NCBI GenBank assembly: GCA_949752795.1
Contig: OX457075.1
Span: forward strand, 4,464,001 to 4,528,000
Direction: 5' to 3'
Length of the DNA: 64,000 nucleotides
Source of the DNA: Hyperoodon ampullatus
Lineage: Eukaryota > Chordata > Mammalia > Artiodactyla > Ziphiidae
In this document: in pieces, positions 34,235 through 44,659 of the stretch
Layout of the letters: every line of letters starts with the position of its first letter
How positions within the stretch are numbered: the stretch's first letter is position 1
Notes under the pieces: generated by a model
Database searches by the model: none
What the model saw: the letters and a program-made list of their open reading frames with translations, nothing else
Told to the model about the DNA's origin: nothing
Program-made: the position numbers and the translations under genes

Positions 34235-34400
34235 TTGAATGCTTACTTGGTTCCAGGCATTGCCTGTATTGATCCTCACAACAGTCCTAGGAGGTGGGGA
34301 CTTTTATTACTCCCGTCTTGCAGATGAGGAACCTGAGGTTCCGAGAGGCTAAGTGACCTGCCCACGTCACACAGCCAACATTCCCACCACAACTCACGGC
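34235..34400 (-). mobile_element. MIR SINE, antisense
   Basis: TGATCCTCACAACAGTCCTA, TTGCAGATGAGGAACCTGAG and AAGTGACCTGCCCACGTCAC are a well-preserved reverse MIR. Confidence 0.8.
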
Positions 34401-35729
34401 CTTGAGCGCAACCCTCACCATCTGGGTGTCTCCTGAGTGCTTTCACGGGGGTCACCGTCTTGTCCTGGCTACGTTTTCACTAAGCGTGTTAGGTTTGGCC
34501 TTGACTGTTTGTTGACTGCCCTGTCTCCTTGGCTGGGGAGACTCTCGCCCCTTTATAGATTGGGCCGCCTGGCCTATGAGCCTCAGCCTTGGAGCTGGTC
34601 AAAGCCACAGCAAGGTTGTTCCTCTTACCCAGAGGCAGCATCCAGGCCGAGCAGGACTCTCCAATGTGGGGCATAAATCTTGAGCTATTCTTGGCCCGAA
34701 GAGACAAGATTTTAATGACCTGGCACCTCCAGGCTTTGGAGACTTATTTTAACAAGTCCATGGAGAGCACAGGCCCCGCCCTGCCTGGCTCCTCCCCCTT
34801 TTGTGTCATTAATGTTTGAGCAGGCTCTGTCTATATCTGTCTTGTTTGTTGATTTAGGCTCAGGAGGGTAGGTCCTTGTTCCAGACCCTTCTCTCTGACC
34901 GTGTCCACCTCCTCATTTTCCCTTCTTTACTGCCAGGGAGGCCTTGGTGGCAGAGGTCAATCGGAGCACTGGCAATTTTCTAGGGAATCTGGTCTGTGGA
35001 CACGTCGATTCTGCCAGTTGACTGGGGCCAGACTCGCCGGTCGAGCTGCCCTTTGTTGCTGCGGCCCGGCCGAGCCCTGCTGGCCTTGTCACGCTCATAC
35101 CCCTGTGCTTGAGACGCTGCACAGATAGTTTCATTGCTGGCAACAGTAGCCAAGGCAGAAATCCATCAATCCGGAAGTATTTATTGAGCACGTAGTCTGT
35201 AACTGTCAAAACAGGTAGCCACTGAAGCAATCTGGATATAAGAGGCTCAACTCCTGTGAGAGAGCCAAGCCCCGGGAACATTCCTGGAGGTGCTGATGGG
35301 CCACACCGGCCTCCTGCCCTCCCAGCCCTGGGGAACCACCTGCTGTCCCATTGTGCCCACGCCTGTGGCCTGGCCCTAGGCTCTCGTGGGGCACCTCGGG
35401 GCCTCAGAACCCCCCATGGGGCCACCCAGGCCTGCCCTTTTCGGATGGGTAACCCCCAGGATCTGATGGCATCGGTCCCCTGTTCAGCATGCTTCTTCCC
35501 CAGGGCACAGTCTCTGATGACGGTGACAAGGTGCATGGGAGACCCCCTGCTCCTATGTCTGCCGTCACTCGCCCCCCCTCCGCCTGCTCTGAATCCTCTC
35601 TGCTCTTTATCCATCTCCCCCAAAGCCTCCTCCGTCACCCTCACCCCACACAGGCGTGAGCACAGCCTTGATGTATTCAATGCTCTAAGTGGCTTCCCAG
35701 GCTCGGCGTTTATGTAAGCAAGTCATTTA
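34401..35729. other. Intronic DNA, mostly unassigned
   Basis: A short antisense L2 tail (CGGAAGTATTTATTGAGCAC) begins at about 35171. A 255-codon antisense frame (34913-35680) is low-complexity and domain-free. Confidence 0.45.
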
Positions 35730-35890
35730 ATCCATGCACAACCCTGTGAAGTAGGTTTTACAGTTGCCCTTTTCTGTTTGGTTTTTCGGACCAGGAGACT
35801 AAGATGACCTTGCCCTGTATTTTATAGGTGGTAAGTCGGGGGGGCCAGCCTTCAAACTGAGGTCTGCCTGCCCTCTGAGCCCAGGCTCCG
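35730..35890 (-). mobile_element. MIR SINE, antisense, diverged
   Basis: CAACCCTGTGAAGTAGGTTT, GACCAGGAGACTAAGATGAC and ATAGGTGGTAAGTCGG follow the reverse MIR order. Confidence 0.55.
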
Positions 35891-36130
35891 ATCGATCACC
35901 AGGCCCTCAGGTGCCCTTCAGTGTCTGCACTCACTGTCTGAATGGCTCACCTGGCACTTGGTAGCCACCACCTGTGTCATGTGGTCTTTTTGGATGGGTT
36001 ATGGTCATTTCAACTTACAATCTGAGGACCATCCCATGGTACCTCCCCTGGTGACTCACGCAGAAAGAAGTGTTAAACAAATGTTTCTCGACATTTGTGG
36101 GCATTACCTCCTCATCCAAAGTGGATTTTT

Positions 36131-36333
36131 TTTTTTTTTTTCGGTACGCAGGCCTCTCACTGTTGTGGCCTCTCCCGTTGCGGAGCACAGGCTCCGGACG
36201 CGCAGGCTCAGCGGCCATGGCTCACGGGCCCAGCCGCTCCGTGGCATGCGGGATCTTCTCGGACCGGGGCACGAACCCGTGTCCCCTGCATCGGCAGGCG
36301 GACTCTCAACCACTGCGCCACCAGGGAAGCCCC
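36131..36333 (-). mobile_element. CHR SINE, short form, antisense
   Basis: This is a complete copy with a 15-bp target duplication (CCAAAGTGGATTTTT at 36116-36130; one mismatch at 36334-36348). Confidence 0.95.
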
Positions 36334-36499
36334 CCAAGGTGGATTTTTAACAAAGCCCATCAATCAATGTCTTAGCGCAAAGGGACGAGTCAAAGAGGGG
36401 GTTCAAGGTATTTTAGGGGAAGAAGCTTTCTTGGGGGGTCTGTCAGTTCTCATTAAGGGAAAGGAAAAGAGAGGGAGGGACTGTGGAATAATATGTATT

Positions 36500-36700
36500 A
36501 AGCATCAAAGTGTAATACATAGTAGTCACTTTTCATGCATTGTCTGAAAACTACGAGGTAGTGTTACTATTCCTGCTTTTCAGATGAGAAAATGAGACTC
36601 AGAGAGACGAAGTGGCTTTGCCAATACACAGAGCTATTAAATGAAGAATTGAGACTCAAACCCAGGTTTCTCTGATCAGAATTCGTATAGTTCCCACCCT
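36500..36700 (-). mobile_element. MIR SINE, antisense
   Basis: GAAAACTACGAGGTAGTGTT, TTTCAGATGAGAAAATGAGA and GACTCAAACCCAGGTTTCTC are the reverse MIR in full order. Confidence 0.75.
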
Positions 36701-36919
36701 GCGCAAAACCTCTTCTCTCTAATTCCTAAGTAAGCTTTAGGCCAGAGATTTAAATCAATTCTTGTTGGTGTCAACATTTGATGAGGTCCAGTCATGTTTA
36801 AAAAACCAGAGCAAAAGGCTTCAAGCTTGCATTTCTATCAGGGATTATTAACCTAGAAGTTCTGGACCCTAGAGATTCTGTGAATCGCTCTCAAGAAGTT
36901 CCCTTAAAATTAAAAGCAA

Positions 36920-37125
36920 GGGCTTCCCTGGTGGCGCAGTGGTTGAGAGTCCGCCTGCCGATGCAGGGGACACGGGTTCGTGCCCCGATCCGCGAAGATC
37001 CCACATGCCGCGGAGCGGCTGGGCCCGTGAGCCATGGCCGCTGAGCCTGCGCGTCCGGAGCCTGTGCTCCGCAACGGGAGAGGCCACAACAGCGAGAGGC
37101 CCGCGTACAGCAAAAAAAAAAAAAA
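36920..37125 (+). mobile_element. CHR SINE, short form, sense (young)
   Basis: This is a complete copy with an uninterrupted A tail and a perfect 14-bp target duplication, AAAATTAAAAGCAA (36906-36919 and 37126-37139). Confidence 0.96.
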
Positions 37126-37139
37126 AAAATTAAAAGCAA

Positions 37140-38129
37140 AAAGTGTGTTTATGTGCATTTTCCCTGGAAGAGGGAGAGGAGCCTTCCACGGGCCAGTTTC
37201 TCACAGGTTCCATGACTCAAAAAAAGGTTAAAGTTTTCCAGTTTAGAGGGACTGAAGACAGATTCCCAAAGGACATTTCATCTGTGGACTTCTGATGGGT
37301 CGTTGGCAGAATTTCACGTGTATTCAGGAGGGAATCAGAGTCAGAAGGTCTCTCAAAGCCCCTCTGAAGTTCAAGATTCGGGATGTCCTGGCTCTAAATC
37401 CATGGAGACTGCGGTCTCCAGGCCCATCCTACACTGGGTGATGAATTGGATGTGACAGAAGGTGGATGGTAGGAAGCCAGGAGCTGCAGGATTTTCCACT
37501 TGGCGGGGGCAGTTTCCGCGGGAGGCTCTGCCCTCTCTGGTTAATGTTTTCCGCGATCTTGCTGATGCCAGGCGAGCGGAGGGGAAGTTGTGTCCAGGCT
37601 GTAGGACGCGCTCAGAGCCACGTCCAGATCCAGATAATCCAGTGTCGTCATGGTGTTCACTTTTATAAAAATAGAGTCAGTTATCTTGGGTAGGCAGACC
37701 CCTTCCTCCTGACTTCTTTTACTCAGAATAATTCGATTTCCAACGTGGCTGAAAAACAAACACATCACAGTGACTCTGTGCGTTTCTCCATACATCCAGT
37801 GGCTTCTTTCATTGAATTGGACTGTGAAAAATTCTCTCTAAACATGACCCAGTGATCTGAAATGTTGACCAAGGGAGGATGGATGGCTTCTGTGCAGTAC
37901 GGTTCGTTGTACATCTTCCTCCACCCAAGCGTGTTCTAAAGGGCAGGCTCCTGTCAGGCCGTGCAGCCCACTTTCTTTGCCTTGAAATAAAAAATGGAAA
38001 GAGAATGAGTCTAGAGATGACCTGGATTCTACTTGGTCCACACCTCTGTGGCTTTGATCACGTAACATTTTCTGTGTCCCATCACAGTGTATCTTGTTTA
38101 TTTGTACACTTGTCCATGCATCTGCCTAT
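37140..38129. other. Intronic DNA, nothing recognised
   Basis: No supported feature is present. Open frames of 60-105 codons lack domains. Confidence 0.45.
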
Positions 38130-38166
38130 CTGTCTATGTATCTATCTATCCATCTATCTATCATTT
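38130..38166. repeat. Imperfect (TCTA)n microsatellite
   Basis: A run of TCTA and TCCA units about 37 bases long, next to an antisense L2 tail. Confidence 0.8.
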
Positions 38167-38169
38167 ATC

Positions 38170-38260
38170 ATCTGTTCAGCTAACATTTCTTGAGTATCAG
38201 CTATTAACCAACACCGCAGACAGGAGCACAAAGATGAATAAAACATAATCTCTGAGGTCT
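38170..38260 (-). mobile_element. L2 LINE tail, antisense
   Basis: GCTAACATTTCTTGAGTATC, GAGCACAAAGATGAATAAAA and CATAATCTCTG resemble the start of antisense L2. Confidence 0.5.
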
Positions 38261-38271
38261 AAATACTAGAG

Positions 38272-38430
38272 CAGTGCTTCTCAACGTCCGTGTGCAGACA
38301 AATCCCCAGGAATACTGTTAAAAGGCAGATTCTGAGTTGTAAGCCTGGACCCAGAGTTCTGTGTTTTTAAAATGCTCGCAGGTGGTGCTGACTCTCCTGG
38401 CCTGGGAGCAAGTGGCTCTGAGGTCCTTGA
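38272..38430 (+). mobile_element. MER5A-type hAT-Charlie element
   Basis: AGCAGTGCTTCTCAACG, CCCAGGAATACTGTTAAAAG and CAGGTGGTGCTGACTCTCCT match the MER5A consensus from its left end. Confidence 0.7.
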
Positions 38431-38699
38431 TGTGCCCCCCGCCCGGCCCCCATCTTCTCAGCGCCATTGTGAGAATCCAGTGGGTGGGTGTACATGAAGG
38501 CACTTTTGAAAAGCAGAAGGTACTTGTCAAATAGGATGTTTGTTCTTACAAGAATCCCTTCTGGGTCTTCAGACAGTTAGGTGATGTGGATGGTTCTGTT
38601 GGAGGTGTTATTGGCCTCCTGGTTGACTCAGGGGAATTGGGGCCAAGCTGGAGTATGTGGATGCCAGAAGAGGCAAGTTTTAATATTGATTCAAAGTTA

Positions 38700-38845
38700 G
38701 ATCAGGTTCTTTTTCAGATTCTTTTCCCTTATGGGTTCTTACAAAACACTGAGTAGAGTTCCCTGTGCTATGCAGTAGGTCCTTGTTGGTTATCTATTTT
38801 ATATACAGTAGTGTGTAATGTTTATCCCAAAGAATGTGAAAAAGA

Positions 38846-38848
<3 letters not shown>
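38700..38848. mobile_element. L1-derived 3' UTR fragment
   Basis: GTTCCCTGTGCTATGCAGTA, GGTCCTTGTTGGTTATC and AGTAGTGTGTAATGTTTATC are part of a widespread L1 3' UTR block. It adjoins the TG tract. Confidence 0.6.

Positions 38849-38882
<34 letters not shown>
38849..38882. repeat. (TG)17 microsatellite
   Basis: Uninterrupted TG run directly left of the ORF2 fragment. Confidence 0.95.
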
Positions 38883-38884
<2 letters not shown>

Positions 38885-39072
38885 GCTTCACAGGGGAATT
38901 CTACCAAACATACAAAGAAGAACTCATACCAATCCTTCTCAAACTCTTCCAAAAGACTGAAGAGGAAGGAATACTCCCAAAGTCATTCGATGAAGCCACC
39001 ATCACCCTGATACCAAAGTCAGACAAAGACATTATCAAAAAAGAAAATTATAGGCCACTAACTTTGATGAAT

Positions 39073-39078
<6 letters not shown>
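38885..39078 (+). pseudogene. L1 ORF2 reverse-transcriptase fragment inside a microsatellite
   Basis: The frame reads [20 protein letters not shown] and continues to [10 protein letters not shown], an internal part of the L1 reverse transcriptase just before the catalytic core. The same ORF2 segment occurs in the full-length antisense L1 at about 41.9-42.1 kb, in opposite orientation. TG tracts bound this piece on both sides, and the DNA beyond them is L1 3' UTR, not flanking ORF2. Confidence 0.85.

Positions 39079-39140
<62 letters not shown>
39076..39140. repeat. (TG)n(AT)n microsatellite
   Basis: About eight TG units run into about 25 AT units. Confidence 0.95.
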
Positions 39141-39146
<6 letters not shown>

Positions 39147-39222
39147 CTGAATCACTGTGCTGTACACCTGAAACTAACACACTATTGTAAACCAACTATA
39201 CTTCAATTAAAAAAAAAAAGAC
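39141..39222 (+). mobile_element. L1 3' terminus, sense
   Basis: AACTGAATCACTGTGCTGTA, CACCTGAAACTAACACACTA and AACTATACTTCAATTAAAAA form the L1MA-like 3' end with its A tail. Confidence 0.85.
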
Positions 39223-39271
39223 AAGGGTCACATACACTATGTCCCCTCTTCCTGCTTCCCCTCCCTCCATT

Positions 39272-39284
39272 TCATGTGAGCTTT
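39272..39284. repeat. Target-site duplication of full-length L1 (left copy)
   Basis: TCATGTGAGCTTT here recurs exactly at 45555-45567, just outside the L1 5' end. This fixes both borders of the insertion. Confidence 0.9.
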
Positions 39285-39297
39285 CTTTTTTTTTTAC

Positions 39298-39448
39298 TTA
39301 CTTCTGAGATATACATTTTAAAGTAATAACTAGAATTATGACTTATAACATTATACCAGAACATAAGATTTTTAGAAATTTCATGTAATGTCTGAAACAT
39401 TTATGTTAACATATTTCCATACAAATAACCCAAAGAAAGTTTAGTATT
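39298..39448 (-). mobile_element. Putative 3'-transduced segment of the L1
   Basis: This ~150 bp lies between two T-rich tracts (39285-39297 and 39449-39473), inside the target duplications but beyond the recognisable L1 3' UTR end (TATACTGCAGGTTCTTATTA on this strand). That arrangement is the hallmark of read-through transcription at the source locus. I saw no canonical AATAAA at its end. Confidence 0.65.
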
Positions 39449-39724
39449 AGTTGTTTTTCTTGTTTGTTTTTTTATACTGCAGGTTCTTATTACTCATCAG
39501 TTTTATACACATCAGTGTATACATGTCAATCCCAATCGCCCAATTCAGCACACCACCATCCCCACCCCACCGCGGTTTTCCCCCCTTGGTGTCCATACGT
39601 TTGTTCTCTACATCTGTGTCTCAACTTCTGCCCTGCAGACTGGTTCATCTGTACCATTTTTCTAGGTTCCACATACATGCATTAATATACGATATTTGTT
39701 TTTCTCTTTCAGACTTACTTCACT

Positions 39725-42700
39725 CTATATGACAGTCTCTAGTTCCATCCACGTCTCAACAAATGACTCAATTTTGTTCCTTTTTATGGCTGAGTAATAT
39801 TCCATTGTATATATGTACCACTTCTTCTTTATCCATTCGTCTGTCGATGGGCATTTAGGTTGCTTCCATGACCTGGCTATTGTCAATAGTGCTGCAATGA
39901 ACATTGGGGTGCATGTGTCTTTTTGAATTATGGTTTTCTCTGGGTATATGCCCAGTAATGGGATTGCTGGATCATATGGTAATTCTATTTTTAGTTTTTT
40001 AAGGAACTTCCATACTGTTCTCCATAGTGGCTGTATCAATTTACATTCCCACCAACAGTGCAAGAGGGTTCCCTTTTCTCCACACCCTCTCCAGCATTTG
40101 TTGTTTGTAGATTTTCTGATGATGCCCATTCTAACTGGTGTGAGGTGATACCTCATTGTAGTTTTGATTTGCATTTCTCTAATAATTAGTGATGTTGAGC
40201 AGATTTTCATGTGCTTTTTGGCCATCTATATGTCTTCTTTGGAGAAATGTCTATTTAGGTCTTCTGCCCATTTTTGGATTGGGTTGTTTGTTTTTTTAAT
40301 ATTGAGCTGCATGAGCTGTTTATATATTTTGGAGATTAATCCTTTGTCCATTGATTCATTTGCAAATATTTTCTCCCATTCTGAGGGTTGTCTTTTCATC
40401 TTGTTTATGGTTTCCTTTGCTGTGCAAAAGCTTTGAAGTTTCATTAGGTCCCATTTGTTTATTTTTGCTTTTATTTCCATTACTCTAGTAGGTGGATCAA
40501 AAAAGATCTTGCTCTGATTTGTGTCAAAGAGTGTTCTTCCTATGTTTTCCTCTAAGAGTTTTATAGTGTCCGGTCTTACATTTAGGTCTTTAATCCATGT
40601 TGAGTTTATTTTTGCGTATGGTGTTAGGAAGTGTTCTAATTTCATTCTTTTACATGTAGCTGTCCAGTTTTCCCAGCACAACTTATTGAAGAGACTGTCT
40701 TTTCTCCATTGTATATCTTTGCCTCCTTTGTCATAGATTAGTTGACCATAGGTGCGTGGGTTTATCTCTGGGCTTTCTATCTTGTTCCATTGATCTGTTT
40801 CTCTTTTTGTGCCAGTACCATATTGTCTTGATTACTGTAGCTTTGCAGTATAGTCTGAAGTCAGGGAGTCTGATTCCTCCAGCTCCGTTTTTTTCCCTCA
40901 AGACTGCTTTGGCTATTCGGGTTTTTTTTTTTTTTTGTCTCCATACAAATTTTAAGATGATTTGTTCTAGTTCCATAAAAAATGCCATTGGTAATTTGGT
41001 AGGGATTGCAGTGAATCTGTAGATTGCTTTGGGTAGTATAGTCATTTTCACAATATTGATTCTTCCAATCCAAGAACATGGTATATCTCTCCATCTGTTG
41101 GTATCATCTTTAATTTCTTTCATCAGTGTCTTATAGTTTTCTGCATACAGGTCTTTTGTCTCCCTAGGTAGGTTTATTCCTAGGTATTTTATTCTTTTTG
41201 TTGCAGTGGTAAATGAGAGTGTTTCCATAATTTCTCTTTCAGGTTTTTCATCATTAGTGTATAAGAATGCAAGAGATTTCTGTGCATTAATTTTGTATCC
41301 TGCAACTTTACCAAATTCATTGATTAGCTCTTGTAGTTCTCTGGTGGCATCTTTAGGATTCTCTATGTATAGTATTGTGTCATCTGCAAGCAGTGACAGT
41401 TTAACTTCTTCTTTTCCAATTTGTATTCCTTTTATTTCTTTTTCTTCTCTGATTGCCATGGCTAGGAATTCCAAAACTATGTTGAGTAATAGTGGTGAGA
41501 GTGCACATCCTTGTCTCGTTCCTGATCTTAGAGGAAATGCTTTCAGTTTTTCACCATTGAGAATGATGTTTGCTGTGGGTTTGTCGTATATGGCCTTTAT
41601 TATGTTGAGGTAGTTTCCCTCTATGCCCACTTTCTGGAGAGTTTTTATCATACATGGGTGTTGAATTTTGTCAAAAGCTTTTTCTGCATATATTGAGATG
41701 ATCATATGGTTTTTCTTCTTCAATTTGTTAATATGGTGTATCACATTGATTGATTTGCGTATATTGAAGAAAGCTTGCATCCCTGGGATAAATCCCACTT
41801 GATCGTGGTATATGATCCTTTTAATGTGTTGTTGGATTCTGTTTGCTAGTATTTTGTTGAGGATTTTTGCATCTATATTCATCAGTGATATTGGTCTGTA
41901 ATTTTCTTTTTTTGTAGTATCTTTGTCTGGTTTCGGTATCAGGGTGATGGTGGCCTCATAGAATGAGTTTGGGAGTGTTTCTTCCTCTGCAATTTTTTGG
42001 AAGAGTTTGAGAAGGATGGGTGTTAGCTCTTCTCTAAATGTTTGATAGAATTCACCTGTGAAGCCATCTGGTCCTGGACTTTTGTTTGTTGGAAGATTTT
42101 TAATCACAGTTTCAATTTCATTACTTGTGATCCATCTGTTCATATTTTCTATTTCTTCCTGGTTCAGTCTTGGAAGGTTATACCTTTCTAAGAATCTGTC
42201 CATTTCTTCCAGGTTGTCCATTTTATTGGCATAGGGTTGCTTGTAGTAGTCTCTTAGGATGTGTTGTGTTTCTGCGGTGTCTGTTGTAACTTCTCCTTTT
42301 TCATTTCTAATTTTATTGATTTGAGTCCTCTCCCTCTTTTTCTTGATGAGTCTGGCTAATGGCTTGCCAGTTTTGTTTATCTTCTCAAAGAACCAGCTTT
42401 TAGTTTTATTGATCTTTGCTATTCTTTTCTTTGTTTCTATTTCATTTATTTCTGCTCTGATCTTTATGATTTCTTTCCTTCTGCTAACTTTGTATTTTGT
42501 TTGTTCTTCTTTCTCTAGTTCCTTTAGGTGTAAGGTTAGATTGTTTATTTGCGATTTTTCTTGTTCCTTGAGGTAGGCTTATATAGCTATAAACTTCCCT
42601 CTTAGAACTGCTTTTGCTGCATCCCAAAGGTTTTGGATCGTCGTGTTTTCATTGTCATTTGTCTCTAGGTATTTTTGATTTCCTCTTTGATTTCTTCAGT

Positions 42701-43483
42701 GATCTCTTGGTTATTTAGTAACATATTGTTTAGCCTCCATGTGTTTGTGTTTTTTACGTTTTTTTCCCTATAATTCATTTCTAATCTCATAGCTTTGTGG
42801 TCAGAAAAGATGCTTGATATGATTTCAATTTTCTTAAATTTATTGAGGCTTGATTTGTGACCCAAGATGTGATCTATCCTGGAGAATGTTCCGTGCGCAC
42901 TTGAGAAGAAAGTGTAATCTGCTGTTTTTGGATGGAATGTCCTATAAATATCAATTAAATCTATCTGGTCTATTGTGTCATTTAAAGCTTCTGTTTCCTT
43001 ATTTATTTTCATTTGGGATGATCTGTCCATTGGTGTAAGTGAGGTGTTAAAGTCCCCCACTATTATTGTGTTACTGTCGATTTCCTCTTCTATAGCTGTT
43101 AGCGGTTGCCTTATGTATTGAGGTGCTCCTATGTTGGGTGCATATATATTTATAATTGTTATATCTTCTTCTTGGATTGACCCCTTGATCATTATGTAGT
43201 GTCCTTCCTTGTCTCTTGTAACATTTTTTATTTTAAAGTCTATTTTATCTGATATGAGTATGACTACTCCAGCTTTCTTTTGATTTCCATTTGCGTGGAA
43301 TATCTTTTTCCATTCCCTCACTCTCAGTCTGTATGTGTCCCTAGGTCTGAAGTGGGTCTCTTGTAGACAGCATATATATGGGTCTTGTTTTTGTATCCTT
43401 TCAGCAAGCCTGTGTCTTTTGGTTGGAGCATTTAATCCATTCATGTTTAAGGTAATTATCGATATGTATGTTCCTATGACCAT
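39725..43483 (-). pseudogene. L1 ORF2 (endonuclease/reverse transcriptase), broken
   Basis: ORF2 supplies the nicking and reverse transcription for L1 mobility. The first 273 codons (43483-42665) are open and keep endonuclease landmarks: the LNMNG start, QETH, IYAPN, GDFNTSL and a late SDH. After lesions between 42665 and 42221 the reverse-transcriptase part is open at 42221-40731, with [23 protein letters not shown] and LLADD. The catalytic motif A reads [14 protein letters not shown], where an Asp normally sits at the Tyr, so activity would be lost even without the frame breaks. The C-terminal Cys/His-containing part ([19 protein letters not shown]) survives at 40225-39725, shifted in frame, and ends early at LETVI-stop. 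Confidence 0.92.
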
Positions 43484-43508
43484 TTTCTTAATTGTTTTGG
43501 TTTTGTTT

Positions 43509-43710
43509 GTGTGTGTGTGTGGTACGCGGGCCTCTCACTGTTGTGGCCTCTCCCGTTGCAGAGCACAGGCTCCGGACATGCAGGCTCAGTGGCCATGGCT
43601 CACAGGCCTAGCTGCTCTGCGGCATGTGGGATGTTCCCGGACTGGGGCACGAACCCGTGTCCCCTGCATCGGCAGGCGGACTCTCAACCACTGCGCCACC
43701 AGGGAAGCCC
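43509..43710 (-). mobile_element. CHR SINE nested in L1 inter-ORF region, antisense
   Basis: This is a complete CHR body, GGTACGCGGGCCTCTCACTG to CACCAGGGAAGCCC. The 3' tail is a (TG)6-7 tract instead of poly-A/T. An 11-bp target duplication (TGGTTTTGTTT at 43498-43508, TGGGTTTGTTT at 43711-43721) flanks it. It lies between ORF1 and ORF2 of the older L1. Confidence 0.93.
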
Positions 43711-43749
43711 TGGGTTTGTTTTCGTAGGTCCTTTTCTTCTCTTGTGTTT

Positions 43750-44656
43750 CCCACTTAGAGCAGTTCCTTTAGCATTTGTTGTAGAGCTGGTTTGTTGGTT
43801 CTGATTCTCTTAGCTTTTGCTTGTCTGTAAAGCTTTTGATTTCTCCATTGAATCTGAATGAGATCCTTGCCGGATAGAGTAATCATGGTTGTAGATTCTT
43901 CCCTTTCATCACTTTAAGTATATCATGCCACTCCCTTCTGGCTTGTAGAGTTTCTGCTGAGGAATCAGCTGTTAACCTTATGGGAGTTCCCTTGTATGTT
44001 ATCTGTCGTTTCTCCCTTGCTGCTTTCAATAATTTTTCTTTGTCTTTAATTTTTGCCAGTTTGACTACTGTGTGTCTCAGCGTGTTTCTCCTTGGGTTTA
44101 TCCTGTATGAGACTTGCTGTTCTTCCTGGACTTGGGTGGCTATTTCCTTTCCCATGTTAGGGAAGTTTTCGACTATAATCTCTTCAAATATTTTCTCTGG
44201 TCCTTTCTCTCTCTCTTCTTCTGGGACCCCTATAATGCGAATGTTGTTGCGTTTAATGTTGTCCCAGAGGTCTCTTAGGCTGTCTTCATTTCTTTTCATT
44301 CTTTTTTCTTTAGTCTGTTCCACAGCAGTGAATTCCACCATTCTGTCTTCCAGGTCACTTATCCGTTCTTCTGCCTCAGTTATTCTGCTATTGATTCCTT
44401 CTTGTGTAGTTTTCATTTCAGTTATTGTATTGTTCATCTCTGTTCATTTGTTCTTTAATTCTTCTAGGTCTTTGTTAAACATTTCTTGCATCTTCTCGAT
44501 CTTTGCCTCCATTCTTTTTCCGAGGTCCTGGATCATCTTCACTGTCATTATTCTAAATTCTTTTTCTGGAAGGTTGCCCATCTCCACTTCATTTAGTTGT
44601 TTTTCTGGGGTTTTATCTTGTTCCTTCATCTGGTACATAACCCTCTGCCTTTTCAT
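43750..44656 (-). pseudogene. L1 ORF1 (RNA-binding protein), broken
   Basis: ORF1 forms the trimeric L1 RNA-binding chaperone. Two open pieces remain. The piece at 44656-44444 is a charged coiled coil, MKRQRVMYQMKEQDKTPEKQ onward. The piece at 44437-43883 continues the coil (NSRITEAEERISDLEDRMVE), then the RRM-like NIRIIGVPEEEREKGPEKIF and the C-terminal TYKGTPIRLTADSS and ARREWHDILKVMKGKNLQP. The frame then stops, although the family continues for about 30 more residues, so at least two lesions are present. Confidence 0.9.
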
Positions 44657-44659
44657 CTT

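Noticed and set aside
34913..35680. 255-codon minus-strand frame
   Set aside because: It has no domain, mixed composition, and no splice or promoter signal in that orientation.
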